Assembly (NCBI GenBank): GCA_029194665.1
Contig: JARFXO010000003.1
Span: 124,001-188,000 of the forward strand
Direction of reading: 5' to 3'
DNA length: 64,000 nucleotides
DNA from: Nitrospira sp.
Lineage (GTDB): Bacteria; Nitrospirota; Nitrospiria; Nitrospirales; Nitrospiraceae
Within the stretch, counting starts at the first letter, position 1. Each line of letters opens with the position of its first letter. The notes under the pieces were generated by a model, which was not told the origin of the DNA, did not search any database, and saw only the letters and a program-made list of their open reading frames with translations. Made by a program: the position numbers and the translations under genes. Positions 34,638 to 43,925 of the stretch are shown piece after piece.

Positions 34638-35429
34638 ATGATTCGTGCCATGTGGACAGCGGCGACCGGCATGACGGCGCAGCAGATCAATGTCGACACC
34701 ATCGCGCACAACCTCGCCAACGTCAACACCAACTCTTTCAAACGCAGCCGGGCGGAATTTGCCGACTTGCTCTATCAAATTCAACGCCTTCCCGGCACGA
34801 ATGCATCCAACGTGGGCGTATTTCCCGTCGGCATCCAAGTCGGGGCCGGGGTGCGTCCAACGACGGTGGCGAAAGAATGGCTGCAAGGCAATATGCGTCA
34901 AACGAATAACGAACTGGACTTGGCGATCGACGGCAACGGCTTTTTCCAAGTGTCTCGTCCCGACGGAACGATCATGTACACCAGAAATGGTTCCTTCAAA
35001 CGCGACAACGTGGGCAACCTTGTGACCGGTGATGGCGATCTACTAAACCCCGTCATCACGATTCCGTCCGGCGCACTGAAGGTGGATATCGGTCAGGACG
35101 GCACGGTCTCGGTCTTACTTCCCGGCGTGACGCAAGCGTCACAGGTCGGCCAGATTCAACTCACACGATTCGACAATCCTTCCGGGTTGGTCGCCATGGG
35201 AAACAATCTCTTTATCGACAGTTTTGCATCGGGACCTCCAACACAGGGGACAGGCGGCTTCACCACCGGATTCGGCACGATTCAGCAGGGATTCCTGGAG
35301 AGCTCGAATGTCAACCTCGCCGAGGAAATGGTCAACATGATCATCGCCCAGCGAAGTTACGAGATTAACTCCAAGACGATTCAGGCATCCGACGAAATGA
35401 TGGCCATTGCCAACAATCTCAGACGATAA
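34638..35429 (+). CDS. flgG: Flagellar distal rod protein FlgG, 263 aa
   Basis: Distal rod subunit. MIRAMWTAATGMTAQQINVD and DTIAHNLANVNTNSFKRSRA at the N-terminus, DLAIDGNGFFQVSRPDGTIM in the middle and ESSNVNLAEEMVNMIIAQRS at the C-terminus are typical. It follows flgF after about 115 bp and has ctggagg upstream. Confidence 0.96.
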   Translation: MIRAMWTAATGMTAQQINVDTIAHNLANVNTNSFKRSRAEFADLLYQIQRLPGTNASNVGVFPVGIQVGAGVRPTTVAKEWLQGNMRQTNNELDLAIDGNGFFQVSRPDGTIMYTRNGSFKRDNVGNLVTGDGDLLNPVITIPSGALKVDIGQDGTVSVLLPGVTQASQVGQIQLTRFDNPSGLVAMGNNLFIDSFASGPPTQGTGGFTTGFGTIQQGFLESSNVNLAEEMVNMIIAQRSYEINSKTIQASDEMMAIANNLRR

Positions 35430-35439
35430 GGAGCGCCTC

Positions 35440-36240
35440 ATGTCCGGATTCTTACCGATCCTGATCATGCTCCTTTTGCCAGGAATCTTCGATGTGACGG
35501 CGGTAGTTGCGGGACCGAGTGGCGAATCTCGCGCGACTTCGCCGATGTCTCGAACTGCGATTCATCGCGCGGCCGACAGCGTTGTGGAACGAACGGCTCC
35601 CAGCGAGGTCAGTCCCGATCTGATTAGGAAGGCCATTCAGAAGCATCTGGAGAGCGAGTGGGGGCGCAAGGTCAAGACCGTGCATGTAACGGTCCTGGAA
35701 CCAGCTGACCCTGTGATGATTCCCGGTGGGACGGTGGAATTACATGTTATTCCCGGCCCCACGGAAGAAGGCTTAGGCCGGCGCCTGTTTCATGTAGAGG
35801 CGGTGGCGAACGGAAAACCTCTGAGGACGATCCAAGTGATGGCTGATATTGCGGCGATGATCGATGCGGTCGTGGCGACCCGCTTGCTGAAGACCGACGA
35901 ACTGATCGAGATGGGAGATCTCAAGACTGTCGGAATGAAGGTTCATCAGGTCAACCATCCTTTCATTACGGATCAAGGTGAGGTCATAGGAAAAAGCGCC
36001 TCACGACCTCTTCCGCCGGATACTCCGTTGCGCGCCGCATTCGTGAAGCTTCCGTTGGTGATCAAAAAGGGCGATCGAGTCCTCATCGAAGCGCGACGTG
36101 GGGGGCTCTCGATTCGGGCCTATGGCGTGACGAAATCGAGCGGACAAATCGGGCAGACCATCATGGTCGCCAATCTGGATTCCGGCAGAGAGCTGAGGGC
36201 TAAAGTCATTGCTCCCAATCTCGTTCAGGTGGAGTTCTAG
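35440..36240 (+). CDS. flgA: P-ring assembly chaperone FlgA, 266 aa
   Basis: Periplasmic chaperone needed for P-ring assembly. The ATG at 35440 with aaggag upstream gives a signal peptide (MSGFLPILIMLLLPGIF, cleavage near VVA). The SAF-type domain can be followed (VATRLLKTDELIEMGDLKTV; GKSASRPLPPDTPLRAAFVK) and the family ending GQTIMVANLDSGRELRAKVI. The long N-terminal spacer is normal. It lies 10 bp after flgG. Confidence 0.93.
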   Translation: MSGFLPILIMLLLPGIFDVTAVVAGPSGESRATSPMSRTAIHRAADSVVERTAPSEVSPDLIRKAIQKHLESEWGRKVKTVHVTVLEPADPVMIPGGTVELHVIPGPTEEGLGRRLFHVEAVANGKPLRTIQVMADIAAMIDAVVATRLLKTDELIEMGDLKTVGMKVHQVNHPFITDQGEVIGKSASRPLPPDTPLRAAFVKLPLVIKKGDRVLIEARRGGLSIRAYGVTKSSGQIGQTIMVANLDSGRELRAKVIAPNLVQVEF

Positions 36241-36247
36241 AAAAATC

Positions 36248-36964
36248 GTGGTGACTCTCGCTCTGTCCCTTAACCTAAGCCTGCCTTGCCGATCCACGGG
36301 TCTTGGTGTCATTGCGGTGCTGCTCCTTCAGGGATGTTCGAGTCCGCCGAATGTCGCGAGCAAAGTCGTCGTGGCTCCATTGCCGCCGCCGAAGACGGTG
36401 GGTTCGCTCTGGCAAGAAGAGAACGGGCGGGCCTATCTCTATGAGGACCTCCGCGCGATGCGCATCGGCGATATCCTTACCGTAAAGATCGTCGAAAAAC
36501 ACAAAGGATCGAAGTCGGCGGATACGGAGGCCCAACGCGAGTCGACGATTAAGAATAGTCTCGTCGGCAGTGCGATGGGATATATCGGAATACCGGGCAT
36601 ACGATTGAGCGATGAGACTCGACGGGGGATGGGAATCGACGCCAGCGCCAGTAATAAATTCGGTGGAAAAGGCGCGACGAGTCGTGAAGGGACTCTAACC
36701 GGGACCATTTCCGCGATCGTGACCGAAGTGCTTCCCAACGGCGATCTCCGTGTCGAGGGGCGTCGTGAAGTGACTGTCAACAGCGAAAAGCAGTTGATGA
36801 GCATCGGCGGCATCGTGCGGCGAGTCGATGTTGATACAAAGAATACGGTTCTATCATCCGCCATCGCCGACGCCAGAATCGAATATTCCGGTCTCGGTGT
36901 GCTTGACGACGTGCAGCGACCAGGGTGGTTCATTCGCATTCTCGATTGGGTCTATCCGTTCTGA
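36248..36964 (+). CDS. flgH: Flagellar L-ring protein FlgH, lipoprotein
   Basis: Forms the outer-membrane L-ring. The frame is open from a TTG at 36209, but GTG at 36248 (or 36251) leads directly into a lipoprotein signal sequence with lipobox LLLQGC. The FlgH domain is clear (GSLWQEENGRAYLYEDLRAM; RIGDILTVKIVEKHKGSKSA; EGTLTGTISAIVTEVLPNGD; LRVEGRREVTVNSEKQ). Presence of FlgH and FlgI shows a Gram-negative envelope. Confidence 0.93.
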   Translation: MVTLALSLNLSLPCRSTGLGVIAVLLLQGCSSPPNVASKVVVAPLPPPKTVGSLWQEENGRAYLYEDLRAMRIGDILTVKIVEKHKGSKSADTEAQRESTIKNSLVGSAMGYIGIPGIRLSDETRRGMGIDASASNKFGGKGATSREGTLTGTISAIVTEVLPNGDLRVEGRREVTVNSEKQLMSIGGIVRRVDVDTKNTVLSSAIADARIEYSGLGVLDDVQRPGWFIRILDWVYPF

Positions 36965-36978
36965 GGAGGGAGTCTGCC

Positions 36979-37245
36979 ATGGCGGCTTCGTTGAGACGCA
37001 CGACAACGAGGAGGGGGATTCCCAAGCGGCGTCCCTTCAATCCTCACACTCTGCAGATGATGGTGCAGAGTGGAGTCGTACGACGGGCTGACTTTGATCC
37101 CCCCTCCTCCGAGAGCAGGACGCAATTCCATATGCTGGAAGATGTTGATCGTGACTCGGTGAAAGAAGTGGTCCCTGAACAGGGATGGCTGGCGCGCTTT
37201 CTACTTGCTCGTCGGTCGCAGTTCTCCATTTCTAAACGTCCGTAG
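36979..37245 (+). CDS. Unknown 88-aa protein inside the flgH-flgI interval
   Basis: The ATG at 36979 has a strong ribosome-binding site (gaggaggg at 36963-36970), which supports translation. The protein is basic at the start (MAASLRRTTTRRGIPKRRPF), then NPHTLQMMVQSGVVRRADFD and a C-terminal helix (VPEQGWLARFLLARRSQF). No signal peptide, membrane helix or known domain is seen. It lies 15 bp after flgH and 20 bp before flgI, so it is cotranscribed with the ring genes. I cannot assign a function. Confidence 0.65.
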   Translation: MAASLRRTTTRRGIPKRRPFNPHTLQMMVQSGVVRRADFDPPSSESRTQFHMLEDVDRDSVKEVVPEQGWLARFLLARRSQFSISKRP

Positions 37246-37264
37246 CGAGACTGAGTACTCACGC

Positions 37265-38404
37265 ATGTTCACACGACTTGCCCCGACCTTGAGCGTGCTG
37301 ATACTGACTGGTTGTCTCCTAATTCCCTCCAGCGCCGATGCAGTGAGGATCAAGGATATCGGCGTGATCGAAGGGGTGCGCGAAAACCAGCTGATCGGAT
37401 ACGGTTTGGTGGTCGGTCTGGACAGTACCGGCGACCGAGTGATCGGTGGACAGTTCACGATTCAGGCGATGATGTCCATGTTGAACAAAATGGGCGTGAA
37501 CCTGGTGATCGATCCCATCCAGTTACTGACCAGAAATATCGCCTCAGTCATGGTCACCGCCAAGCTTCCTCCATTTTCGAAGCCGGGGATGACGCTGGAT
37601 GCAGTCGTGTCGTCGATGGCGAACGCCAAGAGTCTGCAAGGGGGGACACTCTTGCTCACACCCTTGAAGGCGGCAAACCAACAAGTGTTTGCCGTCGCGC
37701 AGGGGCCGGTCTCCATCGGCGGTTTTCTCGGCGGGACGGGCGGCCCGGGAGGGGCTACAGTCGCCAAGAATCATCAGGCGGCCGGTTTAGTTCCGGGGGG
37801 AGCCATCATCGAGAAAGAGCTGCTGGTCAACATCGACTCTTGGGAAACGGTTTCCGTACTCCTACGGCAACCTGATTTCACGACTGCCATCAGGACTGCC
37901 GAAGCCATCGAGAGTACCTTCGGGAAAGGCAGTGCATCGGCCGTGAATGCCGGATCCATCAAAGCGACGATTCCTCAATCGTTTCAAGGCCGCGTCGTCG
38001 AGTATATAGCCTCCATCGAGGGGCTTGATGTGACCGTCGATGCTGTGGCCAAAGTCGTCGTCAATGAGCGGACCGGGACAGTGGTGTTGGGAGAGCATGT
38101 GCGGATTTCCACATGCGCGATCTCTCACGGTAATCTCACCATCTCGGTGAAAAACACGTTGAACGTGTCGCAGCCCCTGGCGCCGCTTATCGGCTCCTCG
38201 GCGGGACAGACCACCGTCACACCGGATGTGCAGACGGAGGTAAAGGAGCAGGAATCGCGGCTTATGGTGGTGGATGAGACCGTGACATTGGGAGAGGTCG
38301 TGCGGGCTCTCAATGCAGTGGGAGTGACGCCGCGCGACCTTGTCGCAATACTCTCAGCCCTCAAGTCATCCGGAGCACTTCAGGCTAATCTTGAGGTAAT
38401 TTAA
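37265..38404 (+). CDS. flgI: Flagellar P-ring protein FlgI, 379 aa
   Basis: Periplasmic P-ring subunit. The ATG at 37265 gives a signal peptide (MFTRLAPTLSVLILTGCLLI, cleavage near SADA) and the mature start VRIKDIGVIEGVRENQLIGY. Family motifs include GLVVGLDSTGDRV, AKLPPFSKPGMTLDAVVSSM and GGTLLLTPLKAANQQVFAVA, and the C-terminus GEVVRALNAVGVTPRDLVAI. Length is normal. Confidence 0.97.
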   Translation: MFTRLAPTLSVLILTGCLLIPSSADAVRIKDIGVIEGVRENQLIGYGLVVGLDSTGDRVIGGQFTIQAMMSMLNKMGVNLVIDPIQLLTRNIASVMVTAKLPPFSKPGMTLDAVVSSMANAKSLQGGTLLLTPLKAANQQVFAVAQGPVSIGGFLGGTGGPGGATVAKNHQAAGLVPGGAIIEKELLVNIDSWETVSVLLRQPDFTTAIRTAEAIESTFGKGSASAVNAGSIKATIPQSFQGRVVEYIASIEGLDVTVDAVAKVVVNERTGTVVLGEHVRISTCAISHGNLTISVKNTLNVSQPLAPLIGSSAGQTTVTPDVQTEVKEQESRLMVVDETVTLGEVVRALNAVGVTPRDLVAILSALKSSGALQANLEVI

Positions 38405-38421
38405 TCATAGCATGGATATAT

Positions 38422-38805
38422 ATGAATAATATAGAACCATACAGAAGCCATTTTATGGGGGATGCGACGTTGTATATGGACCATGTGTTCTCACGTTCTA
38501 GTCCTGCCCCTCATGCGGATCCTTTAAAGTCTCAGGACGTTGCTGAGGCACGTCAACAACTGGTCCAGGCCGGGCGGCAGTTCGAGGCCTATTTTATCTC
38601 GTATTTGCTGAAGGTGATGAGAGAAACGGTTCCTGAAGGAACCGTCGCCAACAAACAGGGAGCGTATTTTTACTCATTTTATGATGAGGAGATTGGGAGG
38701 CGGGCGGCCGAATCCGAGGGAATAGGCATTGCGAGGATGGTCCAGGATTATGCACAACAACATTTTGGCTCATCTTCGCTGGAACACTCAAGTTCTTCAG
38801 GGTAG
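38422..38805 (+). CDS. flgJ: Rod-binding protein FlgJ, N-terminal domain only, 127 aa
   Basis: Rod-capping protein. Only the rod-binding domain is present (ARQQLVQAGRQFEAYFISYL, LKVMRETVPEG, then DEEIGRRAAESEGIGIARMV). The C-terminal muramidase domain of enterobacterial FlgJ is absent, so a separate cell-wall hydrolase must act elsewhere. The flgM promoter overlaps its 3' end. Confidence 0.9.
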   Translation: MNNIEPYRSHFMGDATLYMDHVFSRSSPAPHADPLKSQDVAEARQQLVQAGRQFEAYFISYLLKVMRETVPEGTVANKQGAYFYSFYDEEIGRRAAESEGIGIARMVQDYAQQHFGSSSLEHSSSSG

Positions 38806-38815
38806 AAACCGATAA
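38788..38815 (+). promoter_or_regulatory. Sigma-28 promoter for flgM-flgN-flgK-flgL
   Basis: TCAAGTTC-N12-ACCGATAA, one of six similar sites in the window. It overlaps the last codons of flgJ and lies 76 bp before flgM, so late transcription of flgMNKL can be separated from the flgF operon. Confidence 0.7.
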
Positions 38816-38891
38816 GAAGCTCGACCGAGATACATCCATATTTCTCTCAGAACGGTCGTTGGGAGAAGCGGGCCGAGGAAGGAGCGGCAAC

Positions 38892-39197
38892 ATGCAGATT
38901 TCAGGTCATGGGAAAGTAGATCATCTTGCAAAACTGTTGCTTGGGGTTCAGGACACCGAGAGTTCAGGGGTGCGACAAGCGGCTGCCAGCACCCAGGTGC
39001 GTAAAGATGAGGTTCAAATCTCCGCCCAGGCGAAGGAGCTTCAACGGATTCGGGAGCTGGCCAATCAGCCTGATCCTGAACGAGCTGAGCATGTGGAGCG
39101 CATCAAGCGCGCTCTTGACAGCGGCACCTACGATGTCAGTGGCCGTGCGGTTGGAGATGCTCTCATTAAGCAGGTTCTGACCGACGCCATACTGTGA
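38892..39197 (+). CDS. flgM: Anti-sigma-28 factor FlgM, 101 aa
   Basis: Binds FliA until it is exported through the finished hook. The ATG at 38892 has gaaggag upstream. The C-terminal FlgM domain is clear (DEVQISAQAKELQRIRELAN, ERAEHVERIKRALDSGTYDV, SGRAVGDALI). The N-terminal half is flexible, as expected for an exported anti-sigma factor. Confidence 0.93.
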   Translation: MQISGHGKVDHLAKLLLGVQDTESSGVRQAAASTQVRKDEVQISAQAKELQRIRELANQPDPERAEHVERIKRALDSGTYDVSGRAVGDALIKQVLTDAIL

Positions 39198-39255
39198 GTC
39201 TCTTCGACCTGCGGATGTTCGATACCAACAACCGGGTCTGCGTGTTGGCCCATGG

Positions 39256-39780
39256 ATGGGCAGGTTGCCGATTGTGAATGAGTCAATCTCTCTCGATGAG
39301 TTGAGCAATATCCTCACCCGCGAATCCGTTCAGTGTGACCTTCTCGCGCAAAACATCGTTCAAGAGCGAGAGGTCATCAAGCGGTTGGCACTCCAAGAAT
39401 TCGTGTCAATCAATCACTCAAGGATCACGATCCTTGAGAGCCTTCGTATTCTCAGGGAAGAGCTGGATGTGGTCCTGGATCGCCTGGCAAGCGCCTATCG
39501 CGGGCCGGAAACCGGGCGAACGCTGACAGAAATTCTAGGCCGAACGCATAGTCCGCAGGCAGAGGGAATCATACAGCAGTATGAGCGGCTTGCGGATAAA
39601 GTCCGGGGGGTGAAGCACGACATCACGGTCAATCAGATACTGATTAAGAATATTCAATCGTTTCTCATTCGGGCAATGGAGGCTCACCGCCAACCACCTC
39701 TAGGTGAAGACCTCTATACAGTGTCGGGCTCTCGAAGCAGTAGCGGAATGCCGGCTGCGTTGATCAGGCGGGAGGGCTGA
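39256..39780 (+). CDS. flgN: FlgN-type export chaperone for FlgK/FlgL
   Basis: Cytoplasmic chaperone of hook-filament junction proteins. The protein is all helical (LSNILTRESVQCDLLAQNIV, REVIKRLALQEFVSINHSRI, LRILREELDVVLDRLA, VKHDITVNQILIKNIQSF), as FlgN proteins are. Sequence likeness is weak; position between flgM and flgK is the main support. The start at 39256 is the first ATG and is somewhat uncertain. Confidence 0.8.
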   Translation: MGRLPIVNESISLDELSNILTRESVQCDLLAQNIVQEREVIKRLALQEFVSINHSRITILESLRILREELDVVLDRLASAYRGPETGRTLTEILGRTHSPQAEGIIQQYERLADKVRGVKHDITVNQILIKNIQSFLIRAMEAHRQPPLGEDLYTVSGSRSSSGMPAALIRREG

Positions 39781-39786
39781 CGATCG

Positions 39787-41811
39787 ATGGGACTGAACGG
39801 CTTAATCGATGTCGCGAAGTCCGCTCTTTTCACCGCTCAACAGGCGTTGACCGTTACCGGACACAATATCAGCAACGTCAACACGCCGGGTTTTTCCCGA
39901 CAGGAAGTCGTCCTAACAGAAGAACGGCCTGCTGACGGCAACCCTGGGCAAGTGGGGACCGGCGTAAAAATTGAGCAAATACGACGGGCAGTGGACGTAT
40001 TTTTGAATCGGGAACTGACGAACTCTCAAGAAGGTTTGGGCCAATTCACCGTGGCGAGAGACGAACTACAGAGGTTGGAGAGTCTTTTTGGTGATACTCG
40101 CGGGCAGGGGTTGGCTGGACAACTGGATGAGTTTTTTGAGGCTCTGCAGGACGCAACTACCACGCCTTCTCAGGTCACCCCGCGTTCGGTTGTGGTGGCA
40201 AAGGCCTCGACGTTGGCAGGTACCTTCCATCAAATCAATGCGGATTTAACCGAGAGTCGCCGTGCCATCGACATGCAAATCGGTGTCAACATTCGAGAGA
40301 TCAACGGGCTGACGAAAAAGATCGCCGAGTTTAATACCCAGATTAAGTCCGCTGAGGTCAGCGGTCAGAACGCCAATGATCTCAGAGATCAGCGGGACTT
40401 GGCTATCAATGAATTAGCCATGAGGATCGACGTGGCGACTCTCGAACAGCCTGACGGCACTGTTTCGGTGTTCATGGCCCGCGGACTGGTCTTGGTCGAT
40501 CATGAAACGACGCGAAATCTGGTCGGGGTGGAATCCTCGGACAACCAGGGCCTCTTGGATATCGGGTACGACATCGGAGGAACTCAGCCGAGTGTCGTGA
40601 ACCACTTGATCGCCGGCGGGAGACTTCGCGGACTCTTGGACGTACGAGACAGGACGATTCCTTCGGTCCAACAGGGAATCGATGCGTTAGCCGGATCTCT
40701 GGTGAATGAGGTCAACCAAATTCACCGCCTGGGGTATGGCCTTGACGGTTCTACCGGGCAGGACTTCTTCTCCGGCTTATCGGTCACGACCAAAGCGCCT
40801 ACGACGAATGTTGGAACCGGTTCAGTCGGCAATGGAGTAGTGACCGCGCCGAGTCTCTTGACCTTTCATGACTATGAAATCAGGTTCACTGGGGCCAACA
40901 GTTATGCGCTCGTCGATGCAACAACCGGGACCGGTATCAAGGGCAATTACACAGGCACCGCCATCGGTTCTCCAACCGTCGATGCGCCGTTGAACATCGC
41001 CACAGGAGCGAATGATACCTTGGTGGTGACGGTAGATGGAACGACATCGGGAAGCATCACACTGAACGGTGCCGCATCACCAGGACGGCCCTATATCTCC
41101 GGTGCGGCGGTGGCGGCTGAACTCGAGAGCAAAATCAACGCGGACTCGACGCTTGCTGCGGCCGGCCGACGGGTGACAGTGCTGTTCGACAGCACGACGA
41201 ACCGATTGGTGTTGCAGTCGAGTTCCGTCGGAGGCACGAGTTCCGTGGATGTGATCGGTGGAACGGCTAGGGCGAGCCTGGGCCTGTCTGCCGGGACCAG
41301 CACGGCTGCAGCTGGAACCTACAGCGGCCCTCAAACATTTCATGTCGATGGGATTGCGGTGACTGTTAATGGGGTGCCCGCCGCCAACGACGTTCTGAGC
41401 TTTAACTCGCGCGAGCATGCCGCCCGTGATGTGACCGTTTCGCTATCAGACCCGTCCAAAATCGCGCTCTCCTCGACGCGCGCTGGTGTTCCCGGGAACA
41501 ATCAGAACGGATTGGCGCTGATTGCGCTCCAGTCAAAAACTCTCACCGGCCTCGACAATGCCACGCTCCTCGACGCCTACCGTAAAACCGCGACCGACCT
41601 TGGAGTGGCCTCACAGGTGGCGAGTCAGCGCCTTGATGCGGAGGAAATTCGTCATGAGCAATTACAGAACTTCCGTGCCCAAGTGTCGGGTGTCTCGCTC
41701 GATGAGGAATTGGTCAATCTTCTCAAGTATCAGCGGGCATTTGAGGCCGCATCACGCATGATCGTTGCTGCCGATGAAATGATGTCGACCTTGATCTCGC
41801 TCAAACGATAG
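39787..41811 (+). CDS. flgK: Hook-filament junction protein FlgK (HAP1), 674 aa
   Basis: First hook-filament junction protein. N-terminal motif (AKSALFTAQQALTVTGHNIS, NVNTPGFSRQEVVL) and C-terminal motif (GVSLDEELVNLLKYQRAFEA, ASRMIVAADEMMSTLISLKR) are complete. It is longer than the usual 450-560 residues; the extra part (about 340-510) contains a flagellin-IN-like module (DTLVVTVDGTTSGSITLNGA; AELESKINADSTLAAAGRRV) similar to one in FlgL. It starts 6 bp after flgN. Confidence 0.95.
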   Translation: MGLNGLIDVAKSALFTAQQALTVTGHNISNVNTPGFSRQEVVLTEERPADGNPGQVGTGVKIEQIRRAVDVFLNRELTNSQEGLGQFTVARDELQRLESLFGDTRGQGLAGQLDEFFEALQDATTTPSQVTPRSVVVAKASTLAGTFHQINADLTESRRAIDMQIGVNIREINGLTKKIAEFNTQIKSAEVSGQNANDLRDQRDLAINELAMRIDVATLEQPDGTVSVFMARGLVLVDHETTRNLVGVESSDNQGLLDIGYDIGGTQPSVVNHLIAGGRLRGLLDVRDRTIPSVQQGIDALAGSLVNEVNQIHRLGYGLDGSTGQDFFSGLSVTTKAPTTNVGTGSVGNGVVTAPSLLTFHDYEIRFTGANSYALVDATTGTGIKGNYTGTAIGSPTVDAPLNIATGANDTLVVTVDGTTSGSITLNGAASPGRPYISGAAVAAELESKINADSTLAAAGRRVTVLFDSTTNRLVLQSSSVGGTSSVDVIGGTARASLGLSAGTSTAAAGTYSGPQTFHVDGIAVTVNGVPAANDVLSFNSREHAARDVTVSLSDPSKIALSSTRAGVPGNNQNGLALIALQSKTLTGLDNATLLDAYRKTATDLGVASQVASQRLDAEEIRHEQLQNFRAQVSGVSLDEELVNLLKYQRAFEAASRMIVAADEMMSTLISLKR

Positions 41812-41827
41812 GGAGAGTCACACGGCT

Positions 41828-43597
41828 ATGCGAGTAACCGAGCAACAGGTTTTCGGGTTTCTGGTCAACAGTTATCAACAAGCTCGATCCAGAGCGTTGC
41901 GACTACAGGAACATCTCGCTACCGGCAAGCAGGTATTGCAACCCTCCGACGATCCCGGCCGTTTCCATCAAATCGTCGGAGAAAAAGCGACATTAGTAAA
42001 ACTTGAACAGCGACTTCGCAATGTCTCGACCGCCACCACGAGAGTCGAGCTGGCTGATGCCTCTCTTCAAGGTACGACCGCGACGCTCGCTCGTATTAGA
42101 CAGCTGGCGGTTCAGTATGCGTCCGATACCAATGGCGTGACAGAGCGAGCCACCGGCGCACATGAAATCAAAGAGTTGCTCCAGCATCTGCTCCAGCTTG
42201 GAAACGCCGAGTTTGACGAAAACCAACCGGTCTTCGGTGGGACAAGCCGGCACGGGTTCGCCGCGGGGTTGACATTGTCGACACCTGTGACGCTGACGAA
42301 CAGCGTTGCAGATACCTTGACGGTGAGGATTGATGGCGTGACATCGGGTACGATCGATTTGACCGGCGGTACCGAGACTCTCAGTGGAACCGAATTGGCG
42401 GCTCGGGTGCAAAGCCGCATCAATGCCGATTCCACTCTGATCGCGGCGGGAAAAAGCGCTTCAGTGACGTACACCGACGGAAGGCTGGTCATCGCCTCAA
42501 ATTCTGACGGTCCAACGTCAAACATAGAAGTATTGGGCGGCTCCGCTCGCACCCTGCTTGGATTCAACGGAGGGAGTGCCGGTTCCGGCGGATCGACGTT
42601 CGCTGCGACAGTGACGACGAATGCGGCCGCGGGCAACAGCGGTGGAGCATCAGTCTCGCAAGGGCAGATCGTCAATACGAGTACGACGTCCTTTGATAAC
42701 TATGTTGTGAGGTTTAGTGGGCCTGGGACTTTTGACGTCGTCAATGTTTCGGCACCGGTCACGGTCGCTCCAAATTCTGCCAATGCAGGTCGCGTTGGGG
42801 CAACTGATGCCGGAATCGTCGACCCTCAGCGAGTGACGCTCGACACGTATGAAATACAGTTTACTTCAGCATCCCAGTATTCCGTCTTGAACACGACCAC
42901 GGGAGCCACGATTTCGACCGGGAACTCCTACCTGTCGGGCGGCGCCATCGAATTCGATGGCCTCCGCCTGGTGCTTTCAAATGGGCAACAAGGAGGACCC
43001 GCGACCGGAGATCGATTCGCTGTCGCAATTGCCCCGAAAACCGTGCTCGCCAATCAGACGTACACGTCAGGAGCTCCTATGGAGTTTGACGGAATCCGGT
43101 TTCGCATAACCAACGGCGTATCGGCGCCGGCTGCGGGGGACATATTTCATGTCCTGACTCATACTCAGTACGCTGGAGATTCCGGTAGCCATCAGATCGA
43201 AGTGGCGGACGGAGAGGTCGTTCCCACCAACGTGCCGGGCAATGAGGTGTTCAGTGGTTCCGATGTCAACCTGTTCGATACGGTGCAACAACTCCTCGCG
43301 GCACTCCGGGGAAATTTCAAAGCTGGAATCGCGGAGAGTTTGGGCAGCCTCGACCGAGCCCTCAGTCAGGTGTCTGCAGCGCAGGGCACCATTGGCGCGT
43401 TAGCAAACCGATTGGACTCTACGTCTTCAGCATTGGCGGAGTCAAAAGACTTGTCCACTAACCAGTTGTCGTCATTCGAAGATATCGACCTGGCACGAAC
43501 CATCTCAGATCTCACTCTGCAGGAGTATGCCATTCAAGCAGCGGGCGAAACGCTCGGTCGGTTATTCGATAACTCTCTTCTGAAACATCTGCGTTGA
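41828..43597 (+). CDS. flgL: Hook-filament junction protein FlgL (HAP3), 589 aa
   Basis: Second hook-filament junction protein. Flagellin-like N-terminus (RVTEQQVFGFLVNSYQQARS, LQEHLATGKQVLQPSDDPGR) and C-terminus (SFEDIDLARTISDLTLQEYA, QAAGETLGRLFDNSLLKHLR) are clear. It is about twice the usual length of about 300 aa; residues about 150-480 are inserted, with a flagellin-IN-like repeat (DTLTVRIDGVTSGTIDLTGG; ARVQSRINADSTLIAAGKSA) and further Thr/Gly/Ala-rich repeats. These would form extra surface domains at the junction. Confidence 0.93.
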   Translation: MRVTEQQVFGFLVNSYQQARSRALRLQEHLATGKQVLQPSDDPGRFHQIVGEKATLVKLEQRLRNVSTATTRVELADASLQGTTATLARIRQLAVQYASDTNGVTERATGAHEIKELLQHLLQLGNAEFDENQPVFGGTSRHGFAAGLTLSTPVTLTNSVADTLTVRIDGVTSGTIDLTGGTETLSGTELAARVQSRINADSTLIAAGKSASVTYTDGRLVIASNSDGPTSNIEVLGGSARTLLGFNGGSAGSGGSTFAATVTTNAAAGNSGGASVSQGQIVNTSTTSFDNYVVRFSGPGTFDVVNVSAPVTVAPNSANAGRVGATDAGIVDPQRVTLDTYEIQFTSASQYSVLNTTTGATISTGNSYLSGGAIEFDGLRLVLSNGQQGGPATGDRFAVAIAPKTVLANQTYTSGAPMEFDGIRFRITNGVSAPAAGDIFHVLTHTQYAGDSGSHQIEVADGEVVPTNVPGNEVFSGSDVNLFDTVQQLLAALRGNFKAGIAESLGSLDRALSQVSAAQGTIGALANRLDSTSSALAESKDLSTNQLSSFEDIDLARTISDLTLQEYAIQAAGETLGRLFDNSLLKHLR

Positions 43598-43606
43598 AGT
43601 CGCACC

Positions 43607-43634
43607 TCAAGATTGTTCGGATGATGGCCGATAG
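43607..43634 (+). promoter_or_regulatory. Sigma-28 promoter for csrA-fliW
   Basis: TCAAGATT-N12-GCCGATAG, the same layout as the flgM site. It lies between flgL and csrA, 36 bp before the csrA start. Confidence 0.65.
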
Positions 43635-43669
43635 TTCTGTGCGACCTCGATTGGCCAAGGAAGGCTGGT

Positions 43670-43915
43670 ATGCTGGTGCTCAGCCGTCGATGTGGAGAAA
43701 GCGTCACGATCGGTCCCGACATCCGTGTGGTCGTGCTCGGGGTGAAAAGCGGCCAAGTCCGTCTGGGAATCGAAGCGCCGCCTGCTGTTGCGGTCCATCG
43801 GGAAGAAGTCTATGTGAGGATTCAAGAGGAGAATCGATTGGCCGCGAAGACTCACGTGGTACCCATCGATGCATTGCGTCGCTTGATCCCTTCAAAAACC
43901 AGGATTGCTTCGTGA
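43670..43915 (+). CDS. csrA: RNA-binding regulator CsrA, 81 aa
   Basis: Dimeric protein binding GGA sites in mRNA leaders, classically controlling flagellin translation. The family sequence is nearly complete: [40 protein letters not shown] and [16 protein letters not shown], followed by a C-terminal extension. fliW follows at once; this is the FliW-CsrA antagonist pair. Confidence 0.96.
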   Translation: MLVLSRRCGESVTIGPDIRVVVLGVKSGQVRLGIEAPPAVAVHREEVYVRIQEENRLAAKTHVVPIDALRRLIPSKTRIAS

Positions 43916-43925
43916 GGGCACGATC

